This document shows positions 1 to 6,809 of a stretch of DNA of 8,461 bases, piece after piece. Origin of the DNA: Rhodobacter sp. Lineage in GTDB: Bacteria; Pseudomonadota; Alphaproteobacteria; Rhodobacterales; Rhodobacteraceae. A model generated the notes under the pieces. The model was not told where the DNA came from. It did no database searches and saw only the letters and a list, made by a program, of their open reading frames with translations. The DNA lies in contig DPZQ01000198.1 of NCBI GenBank assembly GCA_003536295.1, positions 1-8,461 of the forward strand, given 5' to 3'. The position numbers were made by a program, and so were the translations under genes. Numbering within the stretch: the stretch's first letter is position 1; each line of letters opens with the position of its first letter.

Positions 1-164
1 GGATGATCAAGAAATCAAAGTATAGTTGTTAAATGGAAGATATGTCGTTTTTGTCGGCCAAGGGGCGTAATCGACTTAAAAGTGTTTGAAAAATCGCTTA
101 GGAATTTCCTTCAGAACCAGGGCTAATTGCGGCCAATTGTTTTTGTTTGCGGATCGGAGACCCT

Positions 165-1709
165 ATGCCCAACCCAACTTCAACCCGGCCTGCTCGTGGT
201 GGCGGAGGTGCGACACGCCGCGCTGAGCGTTTGGCTATCAATTTTGATGTGGCTGGAACCATCGTACGCAACATACCAAATTTTGAGATTTTAAACGAAG
301 AGGCGCTAGAAATCATCGAATATAACGCAGAAACGGTGTTAGAAGAAATAGGCGTAAACTTTCTTGAAAACCCCGCAGCCCTTGAGCTTTGGCGTGAAGC
401 TGGTGCAGATATTCGTGGTGAACGTGTGCGTATTCCCCGCGGTTTGGCGCGCAAATTATGCGCAACAGCACCGTCAAATTTCACTCAATGCGCCCGCAAC
501 CCTCAGCGTAACGTACAAATCGGGGGCCGCAATCTGGTATTAGCCCCTGTGTACGGCCCCCCGTTTGTACGGGACGTTGAAGGCGGACGGCGTTATGCTA
601 CAATGGCTGATTTTTCTAACTTTGTGAAATTGGGTTATATGTCGAAATGGGTACAACATTCAGGTGGTACCGTGTGCGAGCCGACAGATGTGCCCGTGAA
701 TAAACGCCACCTAGATATGCTTTTGGCACACATGACCTTGTCAGACAAACCCTATATGGGCTCTGTTACCGAACCGTCGCGGGCCAAAGATTCTGTCGAG
801 ATGTCAAAAATTCTATTTGGCGACAGTTTCGTTAACGAAAATGTCGTCATGACCAGCCTGATAAACATCAACTCCCCCCTGACTTTCGATAGCACTATGA
901 TGGGCGCACTTGAGGTTTATGCCCGCTCCGGACAAGCGGCGATCATTTCACCCTTTATAGTGGGTGGGGCGATGGCTCCGGTCACAGTTGCGGGCACCTT
1001 AACTCAAGTCTTGGCCGAGGTCCTGGCGGGCGTTGCCTATAGTCAGTTGGTTCGTGCGGGGGCTCCGGTGATATTTGGGGCCTTTGTGACCTCAATCGAT
1101 ATGAACTCTGGTGCGCCTACCTTTGGGACACCCGAAGCGTCTCATATCACCTATGGTGCGGGGCAATTGGCGCGGCGTTTGAACCTGCCATACCGTTCAG
1201 GCGGTTCCTTTTGCGGGTCAAAGTTACCAGACGCGCAAGCTGCTTATGAAACGGCTAACAGTTTGAATATGGCTCTGTTATCAGGTGTGAACTTTATGCT
1301 GCACGCTTGTGGGTGGCTTGAGGGGGGGTTGGTATCATCTTACGAAAAATTTGTGATGGACGCTGATCAACTTGGTACTTTGCACCATATGGCAAAAGGC
1401 ATTATCATGGATGAAAACGGCCAAGGCATGGCCGCTATCAAAGAAGTGGGGCCTGGGGGGCATTATTTGGGCTGCGAACATACGCAAGCCAATTTCAAAA
1501 CCGCTTTTTGGCGGTCAGACCTTTTTGACTTTAAGCCTTTTGAGACATGGGACGAAGAGGGCGCTCGTGACACCCAAACATTGGCCAGCACACGCGTTAA
1601 AAAAATGCTGGGCGATTACCAAGCACCCACACTTGATGAAGGACTGCGCGAGGCGTTGAACGACTATGTAGCACGCAAAAAAGCGGCCGAGCCTGACGCC
1701 TTTATTTAA
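165..1709 (+). CDS. MttB-family (trimethylamine methyltransferase-like) protein, non-pyrrolysine
   Basis: The 514-residue product matches the MttB/COG5598 family, TIM-barrel enzymes that move a methyl group from a quaternary or tertiary amine to a corrinoid protein. Recognisable stretches are SGGTVCEPTDV (about 166-176), GGAMAPVTVAGTL (267-279), GGSFCGSKLPDAQ (346-358) and HYLGCEHTQ (433-441). Length fits the family. There is no in-frame amber codon, so it is not the archaeal-type pyrrolysine enzyme; characterised non-pyrrolysine relatives act on betaines such as glycine betaine, proline betaine or carnitine. The substrate here is unknown. The ATG at 165 is chosen because GGAGA (156-160) precedes it; a TTG 18 bases upstream (147) is in frame but less likely. 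No corrinoid-protein gene or MtgA-type partner lies next to it, and a terminator follows, so it is probably monocistronic. The family call is firm; the function is only inferred. Confidence 0.9.
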   Translation: MPNPTSTRPARGGGGATRRAERLAINFDVAGTIVRNIPNFEILNEEALEIIEYNAETVLEEIGVNFLENPAALELWREAGADIRGERVRIPRGLARKLCATAPSNFTQCARNPQRNVQIGGRNLVLAPVYGPPFVRDVEGGRRYATMADFSNFVKLGYMSKWVQHSGGTVCEPTDVPVNKRHLDMLLAHMTLSDKPYMGSVTEPSRAKDSVEMSKILFGDSFVNENVVMTSLININSPLTFDSTMMGALEVYARSGQAAIISPFIVGGAMAPVTVAGTLTQVLAEVLAGVAYSQLVRAGAPVIFGAFVTSIDMNSGAPTFGTPEASHITYGAGQLARRLNLPYRSGGSFCGSKLPDAQAAYETANSLNMALLSGVNFMLHACGWLEGGLVSSYEKFVMDADQLGTLHHMAKGIIMDENGQGMAAIKEVGPGGHYLGCEHTQANFKTAFWRSDLFDFKPFETWDEEGARDTQTLASTRVKKMLGDYQAPTLDEGLREALNDYVARKKAAEPDAFI

Positions 1710-1730
1710 CCCGCTGCGATATTTGGAAGA

Positions 1731-1758
1731 AAGGCTCAAAAAAACTTGGGCTTTTTTT
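1731..1758 (+). terminator. Intrinsic terminator of the mttB-like gene
   Basis: The arms AAGGCTCAA (1731-1739) and TTGGGCTTT (1746-1754) can form a 9-bp stem with two wobble pairs and a 6-base loop. The 3' arm runs into seven Ts (1752-1758), then G and TTT. It lies 22 bases after the stop codon of the methyltransferase gene, the usual place for a rho-independent terminator. Confidence 0.7.
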
Positions 1759-2094
1759 GTTTGAATAGCCTTGGCGGCCGAGAGCTGTGTCCCGAGCCTG
1801 AGGATTATTAACAGTTAGACATGACTTGTCTAAGATATAAGTGATCCAAAAGTTTTTGCGCACACCCTCTAGCTCTTGTTCCATGGTAAAAAGATAGTGT
1901 GACAGTTTTTTTTGATAATTCAGTTCATGGACCCGTTTAATTTTCCGTAAATATGGCTGATAGTGGTAGCCTACCAAAGCGAGGCGTGGCGAGCCTTTCT
2001 TATCGCCACAACCGAACGTTTAAATAAAGATTTAGAATTGAACCAAATGCGCACCTAAGGCTCGTTATCAATCAGGTAATGAACAGGGCTACCT
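1759..2094. other. Intergenic region without a supported gene
   Basis: This AT-rich stretch lies between the mttB-like terminator and the doubtful small ORF before lipA. It contains a 7-bp inverted repeat, GTGGCGA (1986-1992) and TCGCCAC (2003-2009), with a 10-base loop and no T-run after it. On the minus strand one frame stays open from 2019 down to 1702, but it has only a TTG start (1977) without a ribosome binding site, and its 3' part runs through the mttB-like terminator. No RNA gene or mobile element was recognised. Confidence 0.5.
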
Positions 2095-2280
2095 ATGACC
2101 GATTCTAAACGATACTTTGCAGCGCCGTCGTTATTTTTTAAAAGGGTTATTACAGACCGAATGGCAATTGGGTTTATCGGAGCGCTTTGGAAGAATAAGG
2201 TTTTGAGCATTTTTTTTATAGTTGCATTGCATTATATTGACGATTGCGGAAAAAGTGGCTCCTACTTGGATAAGGTTTAG
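2095..2280 (+). CDS. Doubtful small hypothetical protein (61 aa)
   Basis: A 61-codon ORF starts with ATG six bases after AGGG (2085-2088), an acceptable ribosome binding site, and ends 57 bases before lipA on the same strand. The product is basic at first and has a short hydrophobic segment near residues 36-46 (KVLSIFFIVAL) followed by HYIDD. I recognise no family. Against a real gene: short length, AT-rich codons unlike its neighbours and no visible domain. If real it would be a small, perhaps membrane-associated protein; otherwise it is part of the lipA leader. Conservation across related genomes would decide. Confidence 0.25.
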   Translation: MTDSKRYFAAPSLFFKRVITDRMAIGFIGALWKNKVLSIFFIVALHYIDDCGKSGSYLDKV

Positions 2281-2337
2281 GTTAGTTGCAATTGGCTCGC
2301 CTCTCATCTATTTTAAAATTTTGATGTAAGGAGCCTG

Positions 2338-3294
2338 ATGTTGCGTGATCTCAAACTGCCAAACCAACGCCACCCAGAAAAGGCTCATAAACGTGATAAT
2401 TTCCAACCTAAAAAACCAGACTGGATCAGGGTTAAGGCCCCAACCTCAGTTGGTTACATCAAAACGCGCGACATTATCCGCGATCAAAAGCTTTTAACTG
2501 TTTGCGAAGAGGCCGGCTGCCCCAATATGGGCGAATGCTGGTCACAAGGTCATGCAACCATGATGATAATGGGTGATATTTGCACGCGTGGCTGTACATT
2601 TTGTAATGTGGCTACGGGAAAACCTAAATCGCTTGATGAATTTGAACCTGGCCGCGTCGCCCATGCGGTGGCAGAGCTCGGGCTCAGTCATGTAGTAATC
2701 ACTTCAGTCGACCGCGACGATTTGGTCGATGGTGGGGCCGAACATTTCGCCCAAACCATTCGCGCTTTGCGCCGACGCGCACCAAACACCACCATCGAGA
2801 TTTTGACTCCCGACTTTTTAAAATGCCCCCCCTCGGCATTGGAAACGGTGGTCGCGGCACGCCCTGATGTGTTCAACCATAATCTGGAAACTGTGCCGAG
2901 TCTCTACCCCGAAGTGCGCCCCGGGGCGCGCTATTTTACCAGCTTGCGCCTTTTGCAACGTGTAAAAGAGCTTAACCCAGGCATTTTCACCAAATCAGGC
3001 ATTATGGTTGGATTGGGCGAAGAACGTCAGGCTGTGGCGCAGGTAATGGATGATATGCGCGCTGCAGATGTTGACTTTTTGACCATTGGTCAATATTTGC
3101 AACCCACCCCCAAACATCACCCTGTTGATCGTTTTGTCACTCCAGATGAGTTTAAAGCATATGAAACAGCCGCATATGGCAAGGGTTTTTTGATGGTTTC
3201 GGCGACGCCATTAACGCGATCCAGCTATCATGCGGGCGATGATTTTGCGCAGTTGCGAAAAGCGCGGATGGAAAAGTTTTCAGTGAAGAACTAA
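2338..3294 (+). CDS. lipA: Lipoyl synthase (radical SAM)
   Basis: LipA inserts two sulfur atoms at C6 and C8 of the octanoyl group carried by lipoyl domains of 2-oxoacid dehydrogenases and the glycine cleavage H protein, completing lipoate synthesis in the cytoplasm. Both cluster motifs are intact: the auxiliary [4Fe-4S] site CEEAGCPNMGEC (C56, C61, C67) and the radical-SAM site CTRGCTFC (C82, C86, C89). The C-terminal RSSYHAG (294-300) carries the serine that ligates the auxiliary cluster. At 318 residues the length is normal. The ATG at 2338 follows AAGGAG (2328-2333) with a 4-base spacer. No lipB is adjacent, so the octanoyl donor step must be encoded elsewhere. The gene converges on hpt. 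The assignment is secure. Confidence 0.98.
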   Translation: MLRDLKLPNQRHPEKAHKRDNFQPKKPDWIRVKAPTSVGYIKTRDIIRDQKLLTVCEEAGCPNMGECWSQGHATMMIMGDICTRGCTFCNVATGKPKSLDEFEPGRVAHAVAELGLSHVVITSVDRDDLVDGGAEHFAQTIRALRRRAPNTTIEILTPDFLKCPPSALETVVAARPDVFNHNLETVPSLYPEVRPGARYFTSLRLLQRVKELNPGIFTKSGIMVGLGEERQAVAQVMDDMRAADVDFLTIGQYLQPTPKHHPVDRFVTPDEFKAYETAAYGKGFLMVSATPLTRSSYHAGDDFAQLRKARMEKFSVKN

Positions 3295-3403
3295 ACGCGT
3301 GCCTTGCTTTGCGTGAGTGTCAGTTACAGGGAAAACAGTTAATAGAAGGGCACAAGCAAAGTCCATGCAAATCACAGTTAACAGTGTTATAAACTGATTT
3401 AGG

Positions 3404-3421
3404 TTTTTTGGGCCCAAAAAA
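3404..3421. repeat. Perfect 18-bp palindrome between lipA and hpt
   Basis: Six Ts, GGGCCC and six As form an exact palindrome in the gap between the convergent ends of lipA and hpt. The order T-run, GC core, A-run is the reverse of a normal bidirectional terminator, and a hairpin would need the central GGCC as loop with only one G-C pair besides A-U pairs. It is therefore better described as a DNA dyad of unknown role. Just before it, CAGTT/AACTG (3375-3379, 3392-3396) could form a weak, bulged stem for lipA transcripts. Confidence 0.6.
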
Positions 3422-3461
3422 GTCCAGACGCAATTGTCGCATATTAATTAAAAATATTTTC

Positions 3462-3998
3462 TTAGACAAAACTAACCTTTCCGATGAAAGGCAAATTTCG
3501 ATTACGCTGAGCATAATCAATACCATAGCCTACTACAAACTCATCAGGTATTTCAAATCCAATCCAATCGGCAGTTATATTAACTTCGCGCCGCGACGGC
3601 TTGTCTAAAAGTGCACAAACTTTGATGCGGGCAGGTTCTCGTATCTTAAGCAGATGCAAAACATGGCTAAGCGTAAAACCGGTATCAACTATATCTTCCA
3701 CAACCAGAACATCGCGACCCGCAATTTCTCCTCGTAAATCCTTTAAAATTCTTACTTCGCGGCTAGAGGTGGTGGCGTCACCATAGCTTGAGGCCTCGAG
3801 AAAATCCACCTCAACTGGCAGATCAAGTTCTCGCACCAAATCCGCAATGAATATGAAGGATCCGCGCAAAAGCCCGACCACAATCAGCTTATCTGTACCT
3901 GAAAAATGGGTAGTGATTTCACGCGCTAGCGTTTCGACGCGTGCCGCAATGGCCTTAGGAGAGATGAGCTGGTCAACTTCATACGCAGGATTTGGCAT
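3462..3998 (-). CDS. hpt: Hypoxanthine phosphoribosyltransferase
   Basis: Purine salvage enzyme that joins hypoxanthine (and often guanine) to PRPP to give IMP or GMP. The 178-residue product has the type I PRTase fold signatures: GLLRGSF (42-48, PPi-binding loop), the flexible-loop SSYGD (70-74), the PRPP motif VLVVEDIVDTG (97-107, acidic pair E101-D102) and the C-terminal base-binding region DEFVVGYGIDY (152-162). The ATG at 3998 is preceded on its strand by AAGAGGG (4008-4002), a suitable ribosome binding site. It is divergent from the Coq10-type gene with only 67 bases between the start codons, so their promoters must lie close together or overlap. No 3' terminator was recognised. Function is secure; preference for hypoxanthine over guanine is by family only. 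Confidence 0.95.
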   Translation of the reverse strand: MPNPAYEVDQLISPKAIAARVETLAREITTHFSGTDKLIVVGLLRGSFIFIADLVRELDLPVEVDFLEASSYGDATTSSREVRILKDLRGEIAGRDVLVVEDIVDTGFTLSHVLHLLKIREPARIKVCALLDKPSRREVNITADWIGFEIPDEFVVGYGIDYAQRNRNLPFIGKVSFV

Positions 3999-4014
3999 GG
4001 GCCCTCTTGATCTT

Positions 4015-4023
4015 TGTTAGAAT
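4015..4023 (+). promoter_or_regulatory. Candidate extended -10 promoter for the Coq10-type gene
   Basis: TGT followed by TAGAAT (4018-4023) matches an extended -10 element (TGn plus TATAAT with one mismatch), 42 bases before the chosen ATG. No convincing -35 is seen. The short 67-base gap between divergent start codons leaves few other places for a promoter. Confidence 0.3.
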
Positions 4024-4065
4024 CTAGCCATTGATGCCATGAAATGTTACCCATGGAAAGATCAT

Positions 4066-4533
4066 ATGCCAAGCCATTCAGAAACTCGTCTGTTGCCCTA
4101 TAGGGCCATACAAATGTATGATTTGGTGTCGGATGTTGCCGCTTATCCGCTGTTTTTACCTTGGACGGCGGCAGCGCGCATCCGCTCGGTCACGCCGCGC
4201 GATGATGGAACCAAATTGATGGAAGCAGATCTGGTCATATCTTTTAAAGTTTTTCGCGAGAGGTTCGGCTCTCGGGTGATTTTATGGCCAGAGGCGCATA
4301 AAATAGACACGCAATATTTAGATGGGCCTTTTAAATATTTAAAAAGCACTTGGGCGTTCAAAGATACAGATCAAGGCTGTATCGTTGATTTCATGGTGGA
4401 TTTTGAGTTTAAAAATACGCTTATGCAAGGGTTGATCGGCCTTGTCTTTTACGAGGCGATGCAGCGCGTTGTGCGGGCGTTTGAGGCCCGCGCCAACACG
4501 CTTTATGGGCCAGATCAGCTGGTTAAATCATAG
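4066..4533 (+). CDS. Coq10/RatA-type START-domain protein (ubiquinone-binding family)
   Basis: A 155-residue single-domain protein of the polyketide cyclase/START (Coq10, RatA, YfjG) family. The family's N-terminal signature is clear: residues 10-28 contain LLPYRAIQMYDLVSDVAAY, followed by PLFLPW. Later stretches such as FRERFGSRV and LDGPFKYLKSTWAF also fit. In mitochondria Coq10 binds ubiquinone and supports its delivery to respiratory complexes; alphaproteobacterial homologues are presumed to do the same, while the E. coli homologue was described as RatA. The ATG at 4066 is preferred because GGAAAG (4055-4060) lies 5 bases upstream; an in-frame ATG at 4039 would add nine residues that do not look like the family. 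Its last 19 bases overlap the 3' end of amt on the other strand. The family is secure; the role is inferred. Confidence 0.9.
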   Translation: MPSHSETRLLPYRAIQMYDLVSDVAAYPLFLPWTAAARIRSVTPRDDGTKLMEADLVISFKVFRERFGSRVILWPEAHKIDTQYLDGPFKYLKSTWAFKDTDQGCIVDFMVDFEFKNTLMQGLIGLVFYEAMQRVVRAFEARANTLYGPDQLVKS

Positions 4534-5693
4534 GCGCGCTCGCCGTGCCATGACAGATCAAGACCTGTTTCCTCCGCCTCAGGGGTGACACGCATCGGAA
4601 CAATGGCTTTGACCAGATAGATCAGCACTAGTGTGACCCCTACCGTCCAAAGTCCCACAATAGCCAAGCTACCAAGCTGCGCCACATAGCTGCCATAGCC
4701 AAAGACCGCCACCATCAGTGTACCTAAAATTCCTCCCAAACCATGCACAGCAAACACGTCAAGCGTGTCGTCGACCTTAAGCTTATTCTTGATCAACAAG
4801 ACCGCCTCTTGGCACAATACACCAGCAATAGCGCCTAAAATCAAAGCCTCAACCGGGGTAACATAGCCGCTGACGGGGGTGATGGTGGCCAGACCGGCGA
4901 TTGTGCCCGTCACAGTCCCCACAAGGGATGAGCGGCCAAATTTTACCCGCTCCCATATAGCCCAGCTTAAGGATGCGGCTGCTGCCGACAGATGCGTGAC
5001 AGTAATTGCCATCGCCGCTTGCCCCGTAGCCGCCAGTGCCGAGCCGCCGTTAAAGCCAAACCAACCCACCCACAACATAGCAGCGCCCACCATCACCATG
5101 CCAGGATTGTGGGGTGGGATATTGGTTTTGCGCCGTGGGCCCAATATCATCGCCAAAATCAACGCGGCCAAACCCGCAGTTTCATGCACCACTATGCCAC
5201 CCGCAAAGTCGCGCACGCCCAGGGTGCCGAAAATCCCACCATCCGACAAAAAGCCGCCGCCCCAAATCCAATGGGCAACAGGCGCATAGCAGACCATCAT
5301 CCATAGACCCGAGAAAATCAAAACAAAGGCAAAGCCGATACGCTCGACATATGCGCCAACGATTAAGGCAGGTGTGATGATGGCAAAGGTCATTTGAAAG
5401 GCGAAAAACAACACCTCGGGCAGGGTGCCCGTTAGACTATCAGCGGTCACGCCCCTTAAAAACACTTTCGAAAGTCCACCCCAAAAGGTGCCTTCGCCGC
5501 CAAAGGCAATCGCATAGCCAAAGGCTAACCAAAGTATACTCATTAAACAGGCAATGGAAAAGCATTGCATGAAAACACTTAAAACATTTCGGGCGCGCAC
5601 CAAGCCGCCATAAAAAAGCGCCAAACCTGGCAATGTCATAAATAAAACCAGTGCGGTTGCGATCAGAATAAAACTTGTGTCTGCGCCGTTCAT
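4515..5693 (-). CDS. amt: Ammonium transporter (Amt family)
   Basis: Inner-membrane ammonium channel/transporter of the Amt/MEP/Rh family, 392 residues with about 11 hydrophobic helices. There is no cleavable leader: the N-terminus is already helix 1. Key positions can be matched to E. coli AmtB: PGLALFYGGLVRARN (22-36), gate F103 and F214, S218 of the recruitment site, D162 in DFAGGIVVH, and the twin histidines H170 and H317. The C-terminal tail VTPEAEETGLD followed by HGERAY (383-388) is the typical cytoplasmic region that contacts GlnK. The ATG at 5693 follows GAGGG (5702-5698). No glnK is adjacent, although the two genes are often paired. It may have its own promoter in the 157-base gap after cinA, and its 3' end overlaps the Coq10-type gene by 19 bases. 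Confidence 0.96.
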   Translation of the reverse strand: MNGADTSFILIATALVLFMTLPGLALFYGGLVRARNVLSVFMQCFSIACLMSILWLAFGYAIAFGGEGTFWGGLSKVFLRGVTADSLTGTLPEVLFFAFQMTFAIITPALIVGAYVERIGFAFVLIFSGLWMMVCYAPVAHWIWGGGFLSDGGIFGTLGVRDFAGGIVVHETAGLAALILAMILGPRRKTNIPPHNPGMVMVGAAMLWVGWFGFNGGSALAATGQAAMAITVTHLSAAAASLSWAIWERVKFGRSSLVGTVTGTIAGLATITPVSGYVTPVEALILGAIAGVLCQEAVLLIKNKLKVDDTLDVFAVHGLGGILGTLMVAVFGYGSYVAQLGSLAIVGLWTVGVTLVLIYLVKAIVPMRVTPEAEETGLDLSWHGERAYDLTS

Positions 5694-5823
5694 AATACCC
5701 TCATTTTTAATTTTCCTACGGATAAACTATTACGGAGCGCAGAAAATGGGCATGGGTGAATTCAGCTGCCTCATTTAACAGCTTTTTCAAAAATGATTAA
5801 AATTTGGGCTTATAAGTCAGAAA

Positions 5824-5841
5824 ATGCTCCAAATAGGGCAT
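5824..5841. repeat. ATGC-N10-GCAT dyad between cinA and amt
   Basis: ATGC (5824-5827) and GCAT (5838-5841) flank TCC...AGG, giving a partly symmetric element about 131-148 bases upstream of the amt start. Read on the minus strand it can also fold as AATGC/GCATT with inner pairs and one mismatch, followed by TTTTCT, so it could instead be a weak terminator for cinA. A TATAAG -10-like hexamer lies just downstream on the minus strand (5814-5809). Confidence 0.35.
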
Positions 5842-5850
5842 TGGAAAAAC

Positions 5851-6318
5851 TTAAAGACTAGCTGCTAGTAGCAAAGATAGCGCGTGATCTGTGGCCGCTT
5901 GGCGCACTCGGTCGCGACCAAGTGCGCCAAATTCAACTGTTTCCATCCGAATATCGCCTGCGACATAAAGGCCAAAACAAACGCGGCCTTCGGGTTTATG
6001 CTCGGACCCGCCGGGCCCTGCGATGCCTGTAACCGATATGCAAAGGGTGGCCCCCGTGCGGTTTGCCGCGCCCACCGCCATCTGAGCCGCAGCTTCTAGT
6101 GAGACGGCTCCGTGCTCTAAAAGTACCTCCGAAGTCACACCAATAAGCGATATTTTCATATTATTAGAATATGTTATAAATCCACCTTCAACAACGTCTG
6201 AAGCCCCAGCTACCGCCGTTAATGCAGCCATAACCATGCCACCCGTACAGCTTTCGGCGGTTGCAATGCGCCAGCCTTTGGCGCGGGACTGGCGCAATAT
6301 TTGGGCGACATCGCTCAC
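5851..6318 (-). CDS. CinA C-terminal-domain protein (PncC-type nicotinamide-nucleotide amidase)
   Basis: A 155-residue stand-alone CinA C-terminal domain (COG1546). Characterised members deamidate nicotinamide mononucleotide to nicotinate mononucleotide plus ammonia, recycling pyridine nucleotide in the cytoplasm. The family motifs are ATAESCTGGMV (19-29, with candidate nucleophile S23), GGFITYSNNMK (45-55) and SVTGIAGPGG (95-104). The N-terminal MoCF-like domain of full-length CinA is absent, which is common for PncC. The start is GTG at 6318, which overlaps the pgpA stop as GTGA; GGGG lies about 7 bases upstream. A longer reading frame extends to 6384 but its extra residues lie inside pgpA and look unrelated to the family. 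It is the last gene of the ispD-ispF-pgpA-cinA cluster. The domain call is firm; the enzyme activity is inferred. Confidence 0.92.
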   Translation of the reverse strand: MSDVAQILRQSRAKGWRIATAESCTGGMVMAALTAVAGASDVVEGGFITYSNNMKISLIGVTSEVLLEHGAVSLEAAAQMAVGAANRTGATLCISVTGIAGPGGSEHKPEGRVCFGLYVAGDIRMETVEFGALGRDRVRQAATDHALSLLLAASL

Positions 6319-6809
6319 ATCAAGACCCCGTGCGTGAAGGCGGCGCTGACCATGACCGCGAAGCCCGCAAACAGCCCCGCCCAAAGATCATCGAGCATGA
6401 TCCCAGCCGCGTCATGACGTTGATCGGCCCGCCCAACCAGCCAAGGTTTCCAAATATCAAACAGACGAAAGAAAAAAAATGCTCCCACCCAAGCGGGATA
6501 GGCGACAAAGGCCCAATCCTGCAGATCACGTATATAAAAGGCCGCAGCTGGGAACAAAAGGGCCAGCCACTGGCCTGCAACCTCATCAATCACGAATTCA
6601 GACGGGTCTTGATTTTCTTGACCCTTAAGCGCCGTGCGACAGGCCCAAAACCCCAGCGTCGTTACACCTAAAAAGGCAGCGACCAAGATGAAAAAGCCAA
6701 GATAGTAATCAATCATCAACCCCAAAATTAACCCCACCAAAGAGCCCCATGTGCCGGGGGCTGGGCGCAAATAGCCGACGCCAAACCATGTTGCTAAAAG
6801 CCGGCTCAT
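6315..6809 (-). CDS. pgpA: Phosphatidylglycerophosphatase A
   Basis: PgpA removes the phosphate from phosphatidylglycerophosphate to make phosphatidylglycerol at the inner membrane. The 164-residue product has the family signatures GVGYLRPAPGTWGSL (10-24), DPSEFVIDEVAGQW (68-81, acidic metal-binding residues) and FRLFDIWKPW followed by HDAAGIMLDDLWAGL (114-146). Hydrophobic stretches at about 24-55, 82-93, 100-117 and 142-158 fit a multi-pass membrane protein. Its ATG overlaps the ispF stop as ATGA (6809-6806), which suggests translational coupling, and its own stop overlaps the GTG start of cinA. The link to the MEP genes is probably one of shared transcription, not of pathway. Assignment is strong from the motifs. 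Confidence 0.95.
   Translation of the reverse strand: MSRLLATWFGVGYLRPAPGTWGSLVGLILGLMIDYYLGFFILVAAFLGVTTLGFWACRTALKGQENQDPSEFVIDEVAGQWLALLFPAAAFYIRDLQDWAFVAYPAWVGAFFFFRLFDIWKPWLVGRADQRHDAAGIMLDDLWAGLFAGFAVMVSAAFTHGVLM

Noticed and set aside
1..25. Possible C-terminal tail of an upstream gene (seven codons then TAG)
   Set aside because: Far too short to recognise or to distinguish from chance.
125..145. AATTG/CAATT hairpin followed by Ts just upstream of the mttB-like gene
   Set aside because: The stem has only five A/T-rich pairs and the T-run is short; no upstream gene end is visible to terminate, so it is not called.
98..484. 128-codon minus-strand ORF over the start of the mttB-like gene
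   Set aside because: It lies opposite a clear family member, has low-complexity Ser/Arg/Ala composition and no recognised domain; a shadow frame.
3295..3320. ACGC/GCGT hairpin directly after lipA as terminator
   Set aside because: Only four pairs and no T-run afterwards.
4879..5377. Three plus-strand ORFs of 87-136 codons opposite amt
   Set aside because: They mirror the Amt coding sequence and are rich in Pro/His/Lys/Arg as expected for antisense frames; no family.
5694..5850. Sigma54 promoter for amt
   Set aside because: I scanned the minus strand for GG-N10-GC between the dyad and the start codon and found no convincing match.
6261..6671. 136-codon plus-strand ORF opposite pgpA and cinA
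   Set aside because: It lies antisense to two motif-confirmed genes and shows no domain or ribosome binding site of note.
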